Assembly (NCBI RefSeq): GCF_025947225.1 | Contig: NZ_CP110005.1 | Span: 372,001-436,000 of the forward strand | Direction: 5' to 3' | Length of the DNA stretch: 64,000 nucleotides | Origin: Flavobacterium sp. N2270 | GTDB taxonomy: Bacteria > Bacteroidota > Bacteroidia > Flavobacteriales > Flavobacteriaceae | In this document: piece after piece, positions 16,899-26,928 of the stretch | Layout of the letters: the number at the start of each line of letters is the position of its first letter | How positions within the stretch are numbered: the stretch's first letter is position 1 | Made by a program: the position numbers and the translations under genes | Notes under the pieces: model-generated | What the model was told of the DNA's origin: nothing | What the model saw: the letters and a program-made list of their open reading frames with translations, nothing else | The model's database searches: none

Positions 16899-19070
16899 TT
16901 ATAATTTTTCTATGATGAAATTAGTCATTTTTGTATATAATTGAAGGCGTGTTTTACCGCCATAAATTCCGTGGTTTTTATCCGGATAAATAGCCCAATC
17001 AAATTGTTTATTTGCTTGCACCAAAGCTTCAATCATTTTCATTGTATTTTGAACATGTACATTGTCATCGGCTGTACCGTGAATTAAAAGATAGTTCCCT
17101 TTTAACTTATCTACATGATTAATTGGCGAATTTTCATCGTAACCGCTAGCGTTTTCTTGTGGCGTACGCATGTATCTTTCGGTATAAATGCTGTCATAAT
17201 ATCTCCAGCTTGTTACTGGCGCTACAGCAATGGCAGTTTTAAAGACATCGTTTCCTTTTAAGATACAGTTACTCGACATAAAGCCTCCGTAAGACCAACC
17301 CCAAATACCAATTCTAGAAGCATCTACAAACTCATAACCCGCAATAACTTTTGCCGCATCAATTTGATCTTCAACTTCATATTTACCTAATTCTTTATAC
17401 GTACATTTTTTAAAGTCGGCACCTTTAAAACCAGTTCCTCTTCCGTCAACACAAATTACAATATAGTCTTTTTGTGCTAACATATAATACCAATAGTCGT
17501 TTGAACTATTCCATTGATTTGCAACCGACTGCGAACCCGGTCCTGAATATTGATACATTAAAACCGGATATTTTTTCTTAGTATCAAAATCAGTTGGTTT
17601 AATGATCCAAGCATTTAATTTATTTCCTTTTTCTGTAATTAAAGGGAAAAACTCTTTTGGTGTAATATTGTATGCTGCTAGTTTGTTTTCTAAACTTTCG
17701 TTTGAAACAATCTTTTTTACTTCATTTCCTAAAATTGACTCATTTAATGTATAAGTTGGTGCTTTTGTAACACTTGAAAATGAGTTAATAAAATAATCAA
17801 AATTAGGACTAAAAGTAGCGTCATTAGTTCCTGTTTGTTTTGTTAATCGTTTTTTATTTTTCCCTTTTAAGTCAATTGAATAAACATCTCTATTAATCGA
17901 ACCATTTTCAACAGATTGATAAAAAACTTTATTAGATTTTGCATCGTAACCATAATAAGCAGTTACTTCCCAATCACCTTTAGTAATTTGATTTTTTAAT
18001 TTTCCATTTTTATCGTAGTGATAAATATGATTAAATCCGTCTTTTTCAGATGTCCAAATAAAACTATTATCAGCTAGAAAAGTAAGGTTATCTGTAACAT
18101 CAACATAAGCCGCATCTTGTTCTTTTAAAACAATATTTGAAACACCATTTGTTGCATTTATAAAATGCAAATTCAATAAATTTTGATGTCTATTTAAAAT
18201 TTGAGCACTTAATGTATTACTATCGTTTGTCCATTTAATTCTTGGAATATAAAAATCAGTATAATTTCCTAGATTGATATCTGCTTTTTTATTTGTTTTT
18301 AAATCATAAATATGCAAAGAAACTAATGCGTTTTTTTCACCAGCTTTAGGATATTTAAAAACTTCTTGTGTAGGATACAAACCTTGGTTGTACATATCCA
18401 TAGAGAATTCTGGAACATCCTTTTCGTTGAAACGAATAAAAGCAATTTTATCACCAGTTGAGTTCCATTCATAAGCTTTTACAAAAGCAAATTCTTCTTC
18501 GTAAACCCAGTCTGTAATACCATTAATAACTTCATTTTTCTTACCGTCAGAAGTAATTTGAACGGTAACATTTGAAATTAAATCCAATACATATAAATTG
18601 TTTTCATAAGCATAAGCAATTTTGGTTCCATCTGTAGAAAAAGAAGGTTCTTGAATTGCTTTATCGGTCACTAAACTCAATTTTTTAGAATTTATATCGT
18701 AAATATGATAGGTTGCCGTAAAAGAATGTCTAAATATTGGAGATGAATTTGAAGCAATTAACAATTTATTTTCTGCCTTATTGAAAGTATAAGAATCAAT
18801 TCCGTTAAGTTCTGAATGATTTTTTGTATCAATTAAAGTAGAAACTTTATTTAAAGTTGCAAAATCATACAAATCAATTTGCATTGATCTTGAAGTTCTA
18901 TCGTAATTTAAAACCGTATACTGATTTGTATTCGTCATAGAATGAAGCTCATCCATTCCTTCTGTTCTAAATTTTCCTGTCCAAATTTCTTCAAGTGAAA
19001 TTTTTTGCTGAGCATTTATTGAAAATACATTTAAGAAAACAACAATTGCAACAATACTAAGTTTTTTCAT
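16899..19070 (-). CDS. Dipeptidyl peptidase IV (prolyl oligopeptidase family S9B)
   Basis: Secreted or periplasmic serine exopeptidase removing X-Pro/X-Ala dipeptides from N-termini. ATG 19070 gives 723 residues starting with a signal peptide (MKKLSIV ... NAQQ); the further upstream TTG at 19091 is rejected. A beta-propeller (about 40-480) contains DWVYEEEF, the Glu-Glu pair that holds the substrate N-terminus and distinguishes DPP IV from other S9 enzymes. The alpha/beta-hydrolase triad is Ser593 (GWSYGG), Asp668 (HGTADDNVH) and His700 (DKNHGIYGG), the same numbering I recall for the Porphyromonas gingivalis enzyme. It heads an operon with two peptide transporters. Confidence 0.95.
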   Translation of the reverse strand: MKKLSIVAIVVFLNVFSINAQQKISLEEIWTGKFRTEGMDELHSMTNTNQYTVLNYDRTSRSMQIDLYDFATLNKVSTLIDTKNHSELNGIDSYTFNKAENKLLIASNSSPIFRHSFTATYHIYDINSKKLSLVTDKAIQEPSFSTDGTKIAYAYENNLYVLDLISNVTVQITSDGKKNEVINGITDWVYEEEFAFVKAYEWNSTGDKIAFIRFNEKDVPEFSMDMYNQGLYPTQEVFKYPKAGEKNALVSLHIYDLKTNKKADINLGNYTDFYIPRIKWTNDSNTLSAQILNRHQNLLNLHFINATNGVSNIVLKEQDAAYVDVTDNLTFLADNSFIWTSEKDGFNHIYHYDKNGKLKNQITKGDWEVTAYYGYDAKSNKVFYQSVENGSINRDVYSIDLKGKNKKRLTKQTGTNDATFSPNFDYFINSFSSVTKAPTYTLNESILGNEVKKIVSNESLENKLAAYNITPKEFFPLITEKGNKLNAWIIKPTDFDTKKKYPVLMYQYSGPGSQSVANQWNSSNDYWYYMLAQKDYIVICVDGRGTGFKGADFKKCTYKELGKYEVEDQIDAAKVIAGYEFVDASRIGIWGWSYGGFMSSNCILKGNDVFKTAIAVAPVTSWRYYDSIYTERYMRTPQENASGYDENSPINHVDKLKGNYLLIHGTADDNVHVQNTMKMIEALVQANKQFDWAIYPDKNHGIYGGKTRLQLYTKMTNFIIEKL

Positions 19071-19193
19071 TTTATAGTTTTTAACCCCCAATTTTAGTGA
19101 AAATTTATGAATTTAGCACAATTTTTATTCTTAAAATATTAAAGTAGTCCTTTTTTTATTTAACTTTAAAGTTCTTATATCTTATGTAAATAC

Positions 19194-22100
19194 ATGAATG
19201 AAATTACAATATATTATAATAGCTCATTACACATTATTTTTCAAAACTATTTAAATCAAAGAGTTAAGCTCGTTACCGATAATGGTTTTTTAAATAGTTA
19301 TGTCTTCATTTATATTGGATTAATTGCAGCACTTTTTTTATTGTTTTATTTGTTTCAAAAAAAATCGTCAAAATTTAATGTTAATACATTAAAGAACTTA
19401 TTTGAATATCATACCGAAAGTGAGCACAGATACTATTTTTTATATCTAGGAATAATTTTTCCTGTCACAGAGATATTTTATATTATTGTTGATTCTCATC
19501 AATTATCGGATTTAAAAAATAGCTTATTCATAGGTCTATATTGTCTTTTAGCCTATTCTGTTACATCTTTAAAAAGCATACAAAAACATACCTCTACCAT
19601 TTTTTTATTAAGCTATGTAACTTATTTTTGTTGTACATTATATCAAATTGTTTTTTATGAAATAACGTTTATTTTATTTTCTGAATTTCTGTTATTATTA
19701 TTCTTTTCATTTAATATCTTTAAACGTTTTGCTATTTACCTTTCATTTATAATAGCTACTTTTTTACTTCTCTTTTATCTTTTATCATACAAATCTTCAG
19801 ACAAGGAAATAATCCTCGCTCTTATAAATGCTTGTTTTATAATATTAATAATAAACTTTGCAAGGCGAATAAATATTATAAAATCAAATGAAAAACTACT
19901 TTTTACCAATGAAATTATAAACAACACAAATTCAATAATTATAGCTGCTGATAAAACAGGAAAACTTGTCTATTGTAATGATTCTATTGAAAAGATATTA
20001 GGCTATACTTCTAAAGAAGTTTTAGGAATGGAGTTTTGGAAATTAACCGAAGACATTGAATTTAAACAAGTAGATTACAATACCATTTTCAAACCTAATA
20101 CGGTTTATACCCGTGTTTTAAAAACAAAAAAAGGAGATTACAAAACCATTCAATGGAGTGATTTTAAATACACGAACAACTTGTTTGTATCTAATGGCCA
20201 AGACATTACTCATTTACTAAATTTAGAAAAGAAATATAGCTCATTAATTCAAAGTGCTAGAGATATAATTTATGAAATTGATGATAAAGGGTATGTAACT
20301 TATGCAAACAATTTTACTATTGAGCATTTAGGATATACATTTGAAGAAATTTTAGGAAATCATTTTACATTTTTGATAAAAAAAGAATACTTAACAACTG
20401 TTGTCGATTTTTATAAAGAAATTAGTCCTAATTCAATTGACTTTGATGTACTAGAGTTTCCTATTTTAAAGAAAGATGGAAGCGAAATTTGGGTTTCTCA
20501 AAAAGTAACTATTAAAAGAGATGAAAAAAATAAAATCGTTGGATATTCATCTATTGTTAGAGATATCACTCAAACTAAAAAAATTGAACAAGAAGAACAT
20601 GAAAAAACAGAACGCGCAACATACCTAAATTCAATTTCAAACAAGCTTTCAACATTAAACTTCCTTACTTTTAAAAACCTAGAATCGCTAATTCAACATA
20701 TTACTAAAGAAGCAGCAATAGGCTTAAACATTAATAGGGTTTGTTTATGGGAAAACAAAAACAACCAAATGTTGTTATACAACTGTTATTCTCTCAATAA
20801 TAACGAAAATCATTCTGGGATTATTTTAAACAAGAAAGATTACCCGTTTTTTTTAAAAAGTGTAGAGAATGAACCTATAATAGTTGCTTCAAATGTTAAA
20901 AAAAACAAACTATATAATGAATTTAATTCTGATTATTTTATAAGTCAAAATATAAAATCAATTATTAATGTACCTATTCATAGTTCAGGTAAATTAATTG
21001 GAATATGTTGCTTTGAAGCCACGGATAACATAAAAGAATGGTCGCACGAAGATATTAACTTCGCCAAAACAGTTACAGAGATAATTGCACTAGCAATAGA
21101 AACCATAAAAAGAAAAGAAGCTGAAGATCAAATTATTTATAAAAACCAAATTTTAACTGCGATTGCAAAAGTAACTTCAAATTTAATTCGCAAAAAAGAT
21201 CCAAATCAAATTTTTGACCAATCATTAAGTTTAATTGCAAAAGCGGTTAATGCAAATAGACTTTACTTTTTTGAAAACAACACCAATACAAATCTAATGA
21301 ACCAAAGATTCGTTTGGACTTCAAACCCTGATTTATATAACTTTAACAATCAAAAACTTATAGACATATCTCATGAAACCTACCCACATTTTATGAGCAA
21401 ATTGCTAAACAAGAAAGTATATAAAAAGATTGTTCATGAAATTAAAGAAGAAAAATTAAAAGAAGTATTACAAGAACAAAAAATTAAATCAATTTTGATT
21501 ATTCCACTTTTCTATCAAAATATTTTTCTAGGCTTTATAGGCTTTGATGATTGTGAGAATGAAAGAAACTGGAGAGATGAAGAAATAAATATTTTAGAAA
21601 CCTTAGCTCATAATATCTCAACTACAATAATTAGAATAAAAAACGAAAAAGCAATAGAAGAAAGTGAAGAGAAGTTTAAATTACTAGCAAATAATATTCC
21701 GGCTGGTGTTTATTTAGTAAAATTTGACGAAGAACGATCAAAAGTATATTTAAACGATGAAATTGAGAAACTAACAGGCTATAGTAAATCTGACTTTTTT
21801 GAAAATAAAATTAAACTTTTCGATTTATATCACCCTGAAGACAAACAAAAAGCTTTAGTAGAAATTTCAAATGCTGTAAAAAACAAAGAATCATTTGTAA
21901 TTACTTGTCGATTGATACGAAAAGACAAAAGTATTGTTTGGGTAGAAGAACACGGTGAAGCAATTTTAATTGATGGAAATGTTGAATATATTGAAGGGGT
22001 TATTCTTGATATTACCGAAAGAAAAGAAACAGAAAAAGCAATTCTTGAAAAAGAATTAGCAATAACTTCAAATAAAGCAAAAACAGAGTTTTTAGCCAAT

Positions 22101-23575
22101 ATGAGTCATGAAATTAGAACTCCTTTAAATGGAATTATTGGCTTTAGCAAATTATTACAAAACACTAATGTAGATGACATTCAAAAACAATATTTAGCAA
22201 CTGTTAACCAATCTGCAGAAACACTTTTAAATGTAGTAAATGATATTTTAGATATCTCAAAAATAGAAGCTGGTAAACTAACACTCGAAAATTCAAAAAC
22301 CAATTTAAATTTTATCGTTAATGATTCTATAGACATGATGAAATACGCAGCTCATCAAAAAAATTTAGCTCTAATTGTAAACATAGACAAAGATGTAGAT
22401 TGCGCAATTTGGACAGATGAAATAAGATTAAAACAAATCCTCCAAAACCTAATAAGTAACGCCATAAAATTTACACTTAATGGCGAAATAGAAATAAAAG
22501 TAACTTCCAAAAAAATTACCGATACAACTTCAAAATACTTCTTTAGTGTAAGAGATACCGGAATTGGAATTAAAAATGAAAATAAAGAATTAATTTTAGA
22601 AGCATTCTCCCAAGAAGATACTTCTACAACAAGAAATTTTGGAGGAACAGGCTTAGGACTTTCCATAACTAATAGTTTACTTAAAATGATGAATAGTAAA
22701 CTTATAATAGAAAGTGAGGTTAAAAAAGGAAGTGTTTTTAGCTTTGAAGTTGTATTAAAAAGCGAATCTTGTAAAAAACATTTCAATCTACTCAATAACA
22801 ACTTTAAAAAGGCAGTCATAATTGATAATAATAAACTTTTAGGGAAAATTATTTCAAATATGTTAAATGGCTTTAGCATAAACAATGTACATGAAGTCAA
22901 TTTCTCTAAAAAATTAATTAACTCAAATTCAGAATTTGATTTAATATTAATAGATTATGAATTTTTATCTAAAGAAAATTTCAATGAAGTTCTAGATGCC
23001 GCAAAATCTAACCCAAAGGCAACCTATTTAATTATGCAAAATTCAACTTCCGATTTTAACAACTTTAATATCTCAAAAAACATATTTTCGCTTATTAAAC
23101 CTTTAAAAGCAAATGTCTTACAAAATATTTTAAACAAAATAAATAATCCAAATCAAAACGTGGAAAAAGTAATTACAGAACAGCAAACAGCAAACAAATC
23201 TAAAATTAATTTATTAATTGTCGAAGACAACAAAATAAACATGTTGCTTACTAAAACGCTTATTTCTAAAAAGTTCCCAAATATTCATATAACAGAAGCG
23301 ACAAACGGACTCGAAGCTTTAGAAATGTTTAGTAAACTAAAACACGAAGTAATCTTAATGGACATACAAATGCCGGTTATGAATGGCTATGAAGCTACTA
23401 AAAAAATAAAAAAGAAAAAACTTCTACTATAATAATAGCTTTAACTGCAGGAATTATTACTGGAGAAAAAGAAAAATGTATGGACATTGGTATGAATGAT
23501 TTTATTATAAAACCGATAGACAAAGTACAATTTGAGAACACTTTATTAAAATGGATAAATACCATTAAAAAATAA
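19194..23575 (+). CDS. Hybrid sensor histidine kinase (7TM-like, PAS/GAF, HisKA, two receivers), frame-shifted near 3' end
   Basis: Very large membrane sensor kinase. About seven hydrophobic helices (residues 35-220), PAS domains (about 235-345, 350-460 and 820-950), GAF domains (about 475-640 and 650-815), HisKA with phospho-acceptor His972 (NMSHEIRTPLN), HATPase (N box LQNLISNAIKFT; DTGIGIK; GGTGLGLSI), a first receiver-like domain (Asp in ILIDYEF, Lys in SLIKPLK) and a second receiver with Asp1390 (LMDIQMP). The zero frame stops at 23430-23432 after EATKKIKKKKLLL, truncating the second receiver. The rest (ALTAGIITG ... MNDFIIKPI ... NTIKK) continues in the -1 frame to a stop at 23573-23575. 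The switch falls in an A-rich stretch containing AAAAAAG at 23408-23414. It may be a sequencing indel, a real mutation, or programmed -1 frameshifting; zero-frame length is 1412 residues. The signal sensed is unknown. Confidence 0.88.
23408..23414 (+). other. Candidate -1 slippery heptamer A-AAA-AAG in the sensor kinase
   Basis: In the zero frame the codons read ATA AAA AAG, so the phase is exactly X-XXY-YYZ for the classic A AAA AAG heptamer. Slipping back one base would continue with GAA AAA ACT and restore the receiver-domain ending. No stimulatory hairpin or internal Shine-Dalgarno site was confirmed; a single missing A in this tract would look the same. Confidence 0.4.
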
Positions 23576-23584
23576 TCCGTTTTA

Positions 23585-23592
23585 TATCTTTG
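23585..23592 (+). promoter_or_regulatory. -7 box upstream of HMG-CoA reductase
   Basis: TATCTTTG fully matches TAnnTTTG, 20 bases before the start at 23613 and just after the sensor-kinase end. Confidence 0.5.
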
Positions 23593-23612
23593 CATATCAA
23601 TTATCAATAAAC

Positions 23613-24929
23613 ATGAATCAAAATATAAAAGGCTTTTCTAAGCTTTCCAAACAAGAAAAAATCGAATGGATTTCAAACACTTATTTTAGTAATCCTGCCA
23701 AAGCAACTGAAACTGTTAAACAATATTGGAATTCAAATGAAGATTTACAAAAACTTCATGATGAATTTATCGAAAATACTTTAACCAACTTTTATTTACC
23801 ATACGGAGTTGCGCCAAATTTTGTCATCAACGGAAAAAATTACACTATTCCTATGGCAATCGAAGAAAGTTCAGTGGTAGCAGCAGCTTCAAAAGCAGCT
23901 AAATTTTGGGAACAAAGAGGCGGATTTAAAGCAACCGTAATCAATACCGAAAAAATTGGTCAAGTGCATTTTTTATTCAAAGGTTCATTTGAAAAACTGC
24001 AGAATTTCTTTTCAGTTATAAAACCAAAATTCTTTTCTGATACTGAAAATTTCACCAAAAACATGCAAAAACGTGGCGGTGGAATTTTAGATATTGAATT
24101 AAGAGACAAAACATCTGATATTGAAAATTATTTCCAACTTCACGCTACTTTTAACACAAAAGACAGCATGGGAGCTAACTTCATCAATACCTGTTTGGAG
24201 CAATTCGCCAAAACATTAGAAAACGAAGCAAGAGAATATAATAACTTTAATGAAGAAGAAAAAAACATTCAAGTTATCATGAGCATCTTGAGTAATTATG
24301 TGCCAAATTGCATTGTAAGAGCCGAAGTTTCTTGCCCAATAGACCAATTAAGTGATGATCCTTCAATCGACTCAAAAGAGTTTGCCGAAAAGTTCGTTAA
24401 CGCTATTAAAATTGCCGAAATTGAACCGTATAGAGCCGTAACGCACAACAAAGGAATTATGAACGGAATTGACGCTGTTATTGTAGCAACCGGAAACGAT
24501 TTTAGAGCAGTTGCAGCCGGAGTTCACGCTTACGCAAGCAGAAACGGAAGTTATTCAAGCTTATCACATGCAAAAATAGAAAATGACGTTTTCACCTTTT
24601 GGATAGATATTCCACTTGCTATTGGAACCATTGGCGGGTTAACCACTTTGCATCCATTAGTTAAATTTTCTTTAGAAATGTTAGGCAAACCAAGCGCAGA
24701 AGAGTTAATGAAAATTGTTGCCGTTACAGGTTTAGCACAAAACTTCGCTGCTGTTCGTTCTTTAACTACAACAGGAATTCAACAAGGACACATGAAAATG
24801 CACATCATGAATATTTTAAATCAACACCAAGCAACAAAAGAAGAAAAAGCAAAAGTGTTAGATTATTTTAAAAACAACACCATTTCTCATAGTTTAGTGG
24901 TTGATTATTTAGAACAATTAAGAAAGTAA
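23613..24929 (+). CDS. mvaA: Hydroxymethylglutaryl-CoA reductase, class II (degradative-type sequence)
   Basis: Cytoplasmic oxidoreductase interconverting HMG-CoA and mevalonate. The 438 residues match class II (Pseudomonas mvaA-type) enzymes. Visible landmarks are IEESSVVAAAS with the catalytic Glu, DSMGANFINT (cofactor region), THNKGIMNGIDAV with the catalytic Lys, GTIGGLTTLHP, and the C-terminal QQGHMKMH with the catalytic His. In flavobacteria this class is presumed to work biosynthetically, feeding isoprenoid synthesis; that fits the adjacent GHMP kinase. It has its own -7 box. The downstream interval carries a dispersed repeat. Confidence 0.93.
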   Translation: MNQNIKGFSKLSKQEKIEWISNTYFSNPAKATETVKQYWNSNEDLQKLHDEFIENTLTNFYLPYGVAPNFVINGKNYTIPMAIEESSVVAAASKAAKFWEQRGGFKATVINTEKIGQVHFLFKGSFEKLQNFFSVIKPKFFSDTENFTKNMQKRGGGILDIELRDKTSDIENYFQLHATFNTKDSMGANFINTCLEQFAKTLENEAREYNNFNEEEKNIQVIMSILSNYVPNCIVRAEVSCPIDQLSDDPSIDSKEFAEKFVNAIKIAEIEPYRAVTHNKGIMNGIDAVIVATGNDFRAVAAGVHAYASRNGSYSSLSHAKIENDVFTFWIDIPLAIGTIGGLTTLHPLVKFSLEMLGKPSAEELMKIVAVTGLAQNFAAVRSLTTTGIQQGHMKMHIMNILNQHQATKEEKAKVLDYFKNNTISHSLVVDYLEQLRK

Positions 24930-24935
24930 TAAGAA

Positions 24936-25030
24936 GCTATTCCCGCTTTTCGCTATATCTGTCATTGCGAGGCACGAAGCAATCTCATCAAAACCACACA
25001 ATGACAGGATGCCGCTACAATCGGGGCTAA
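24936..25030. repeat. Flavobacterial dispersed intergenic repeat (full-length form)
   Basis: Read on the minus strand, the element begins TTAGCCCCGATTGTAGCGG, has a central inverted repeat (tgtcattg ... caatgaca, with GATTGCTTCGTGCCTCGC between) and ends GATATAGCGAAAAGCGGG then AATAGCTTC. Its base composition is richer in GC than its surroundings. The ends match the shorter element at 35070-35148, and I recall very similar sequences scattered through Flavobacterium intergenic regions. No coding potential was seen. Confidence 0.75.
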
Positions 25031-25041
25031 AAACACAAAAA

Positions 25042-25956
25042 TTGAAACAAACCTATTACAGCAACGGAAAATTATTACTCACTGGCGAATATGTAGTCCT
25101 TAATGGTGCGAAAGCATTAGCAGTTCCTACAAAGTTTGGGCAAAGTTTAACTATCGAAAAAGGAAGCAACAATCTTATCCAATGGAAAAGCTTTGATTCA
25201 GACCACACCATTTGGTTCGAAGACACAATTCGTTTTGATGAAATTATTTCGAAAACAAAATCAGATGCTTTTTCCGATGTAAAAACAAAACTAATTGCTA
25301 TTTTACATCAAGCTTATATTCAAAATCCTACATTCATTTCAAAAGCTAAAGGATATATCATAGAAACCAAACTTACCTTTCCTCGCCTTTGGGGCTTAGG
25401 AACATCTTCTACACTATTAAACAACATTGCACAATGGTTAAATATTGATGCTTTTGAATTATTGCAAAAAAGCTTTGGCGGAAGCGGTTATGATATTGCT
25501 TGCGCGCAAACCAACGAACCTATAATTTATACTTTAGAGAACGGCAAACCTCATTTTGAAACGGTTAATTTCAACCCAACATTCAAAGAAAACATACATT
25601 TTGTTTACCTGAACAAAAAACAAAGCAGCAGCAACGCCATTAGCAATTATATAAGCAAACAACATAAAGTTGACAAAATAATTACTAAAATAAACACTAT
25701 AACCGAAGAAACTTTACTGGTTAATGAAGGAAGAGATTTTGCTCTTCTTATGGAAAAACACCAAGCTATAATGAACGATGTACTTGAAATGTTAACCGTA
25801 AAAGAACAGCTTTTTCACGATTTTAAAGGAGTTGTAAAAAGTCTTGGCGCTTGGGGCGGCGATTTTGTAATGGTGCTTTCTAAAAACGACCCTACTGATT
25901 ATTTTAGAACAAAAGGCTACACTACGATTTTAACTTATGATGATATGGTGTTCTAA
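25042..25956 (+). CDS. GYDIA-family GHMP kinase (mevalonate-pathway kinase-like)
   Basis: A small-molecule kinase of the GHMP superfamily, about 304 residues. Visible features: KLLLTGEYVVLNGAKALAVP at the N-terminus, the phosphate-binding loop LWGLGTSSTLLN (about 125) and the family hallmark GGSGYDIACAQ (about 150). The conserved N-terminus (KQTYYSNGKLLLTGEY) begins right after a TTG at 25042; the more distant ATG at 25009 sits inside the dispersed repeat, so TTG is preferred. The position next to HMG-CoA reductase suggests mevalonate, phosphomevalonate or diphosphomevalonate processing, but the exact substrate cannot be read from the sequence. Confidence 0.85.
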   Translation: MKQTYYSNGKLLLTGEYVVLNGAKALAVPTKFGQSLTIEKGSNNLIQWKSFDSDHTIWFEDTIRFDEIISKTKSDAFSDVKTKLIAILHQAYIQNPTFISKAKGYIIETKLTFPRLWGLGTSSTLLNNIAQWLNIDAFELLQKSFGGSGYDIACAQTNEPIIYTLENGKPHFETVNFNPTFKENIHFVYLNKKQSSSNAISNYISKQHKVDKIITKINTITEETLLVNEGRDFALLMEKHQAIMNDVLEMLTVKEQLFHDFKGVVKSLGAWGGDFVMVLSKNDPTDYFRTKGYTTILTYDDMVF

Positions 25957-25987
25957 TGTACACATGTTATAAGTGTTAAAAACAAAA

Positions 25988-26012
25988 AACCCGAATATTT
26001 CTATTCGGGTTT
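25988..26012 (-). terminator. Terminator after tRNA-Phe
   Basis: Stem aacccgaata / tattcgggtt. On the minus strand it is followed by a T-rich tract and lies 7 bases after the tRNA 3' end; it may also stop plus-strand reads from the GHMP kinase. Confidence 0.8.
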
Positions 26013-26018
26013 ATAAAG

Positions 26019-26091
<73 letters not shown>

Positions 26092-26107
26092 TTCCTTATT
26101 GCGAGTG

Positions 26108-26137
26108 CAAATATAGAACCATTTTTATATTATCCAA
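26108..26137 (-). promoter_or_regulatory. Promoter of tRNA-Phe (TTG-N19-TATATTTG)
   Basis: On the minus strand TTG (26135-26137) is followed after 19 bases by TATATTTG (26108-26115), a full match to the Bacteroidota consensus, 17 bases before the tRNA 5' end. Confidence 0.7.
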
Positions 26138-26163
26138 AACAATTTTTAAAAAAAATCAATTTG

Positions 26164-26171
26164 TATATTTG
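26164..26171 (+). promoter_or_regulatory. -7 box of the coaX operon
   Basis: TATATTTG, 20 bases before ATG 26191. It overlaps the alternative upstream TTG start of coaX, arguing against that start. It is divergent from the tRNA-Phe promoter. Confidence 0.55.
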
Positions 26172-26190
26172 CTTTTCAAATTACAAGATA

Positions 26191-26928
26191 ATGTTATTAG
26201 CAATAGATATTGGAAATTCATATATTAAATGTGCTGTTTTTGAACAAAATACACTTTTAAACAAGTTTATTTTTAAACAAGATGAAGCACAAAAAAATTT
26301 TAAAAAAATTTTAAAAAAATATGAGAAAGTTTCAAATGGAGTCATTTCTTCTGTGGCTAACCTAGATGAAAACACTATTTCTTATCTAAAAAAAAATATC
26401 AATTTACTTGAAATCTCAAATAAAACTCCTTTCCCGTTTTCAAACAATTACAAAACAAAAGAAACTTTAGGCATTGACAGACTAGTTTTAAGTGCCGGAG
26501 CCGTTTTAAGCTTTAAAAATCAAAACCGACTTATAATTGATGCCGGAACATGCATTACATATGATTATGTAGATTCAAATAATGTGTATCAAGGAGGGGC
26601 AATTTCACCAGGTTTATCGCTTAGATATAATAGTTTGAATACTTATACAGCAAAATTACCGTTATTAGAAAATAAAGAAATTGATTTTTTAATTGGAAAA
26701 AGCACTTCAGAATCTATTTATTCTGGAGTAATTAATGGTGTTATAAATGAAATTGATGGCTTTATAACTCAATATAAAGAACTAAATAAAGATTTAACAA
26801 TAATTTTAACAGGTGGAGACGCAGTTTTTTTGGCTAAAAGTTTAAAAAACACCATATTTGCGAATTCAAATTTCTTATTGGAAAGTTTGAACAATTTATA
26901 CACCTATTGTAACAATAAAAATGACTAA
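26191..26928 (+). CDS. coaX: Type III pantothenate kinase
   Basis: First enzyme of coenzyme A synthesis, phosphorylating pantothenate with ATP. ATG 26191 gives 245 residues. The ASKHA-fold motifs are visible: LLAIDIGNSYIK (phosphate 1, residues 2-13), TLGIDRLVLSAGA (substrate Asp), LIIDAGTCITYDYV (phosphate 2) and TGGDAVFLA. Type III enzymes are typical of Bacteroidota. It opens a run of same-strand envelope genes (outer-membrane protein, TPR protein, lptC); the next start overlaps its stop by 8 bases. It acts downstream of panC/panD, also in this window. Confidence 0.95.
   Translation: MLLAIDIGNSYIKCAVFEQNTLLNKFIFKQDEAQKNFKKILKKYEKVSNGVISSVANLDENTISYLKKNINLLEISNKTPFPFSNNYKTKETLGIDRLVLSAGAVLSFKNQNRLIIDAGTCITYDYVDSNNVYQGGAISPGLSLRYNSLNTYTAKLPLLENKEIDFLIGKSTSESIYSGVINGVINEIDGFITQYKELNKDLTIILTGGDAVFLAKSLKNTIFANSNFLLESLNNLYTYCNNKND

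Noticed and set aside
22355-22900. 181-codon minus-strand frame inside the sensor kinase
   Set aside because: It lies opposite the conserved HATPase region, with Ser/Leu/Phe-rich shadow composition and no recognisable domain.
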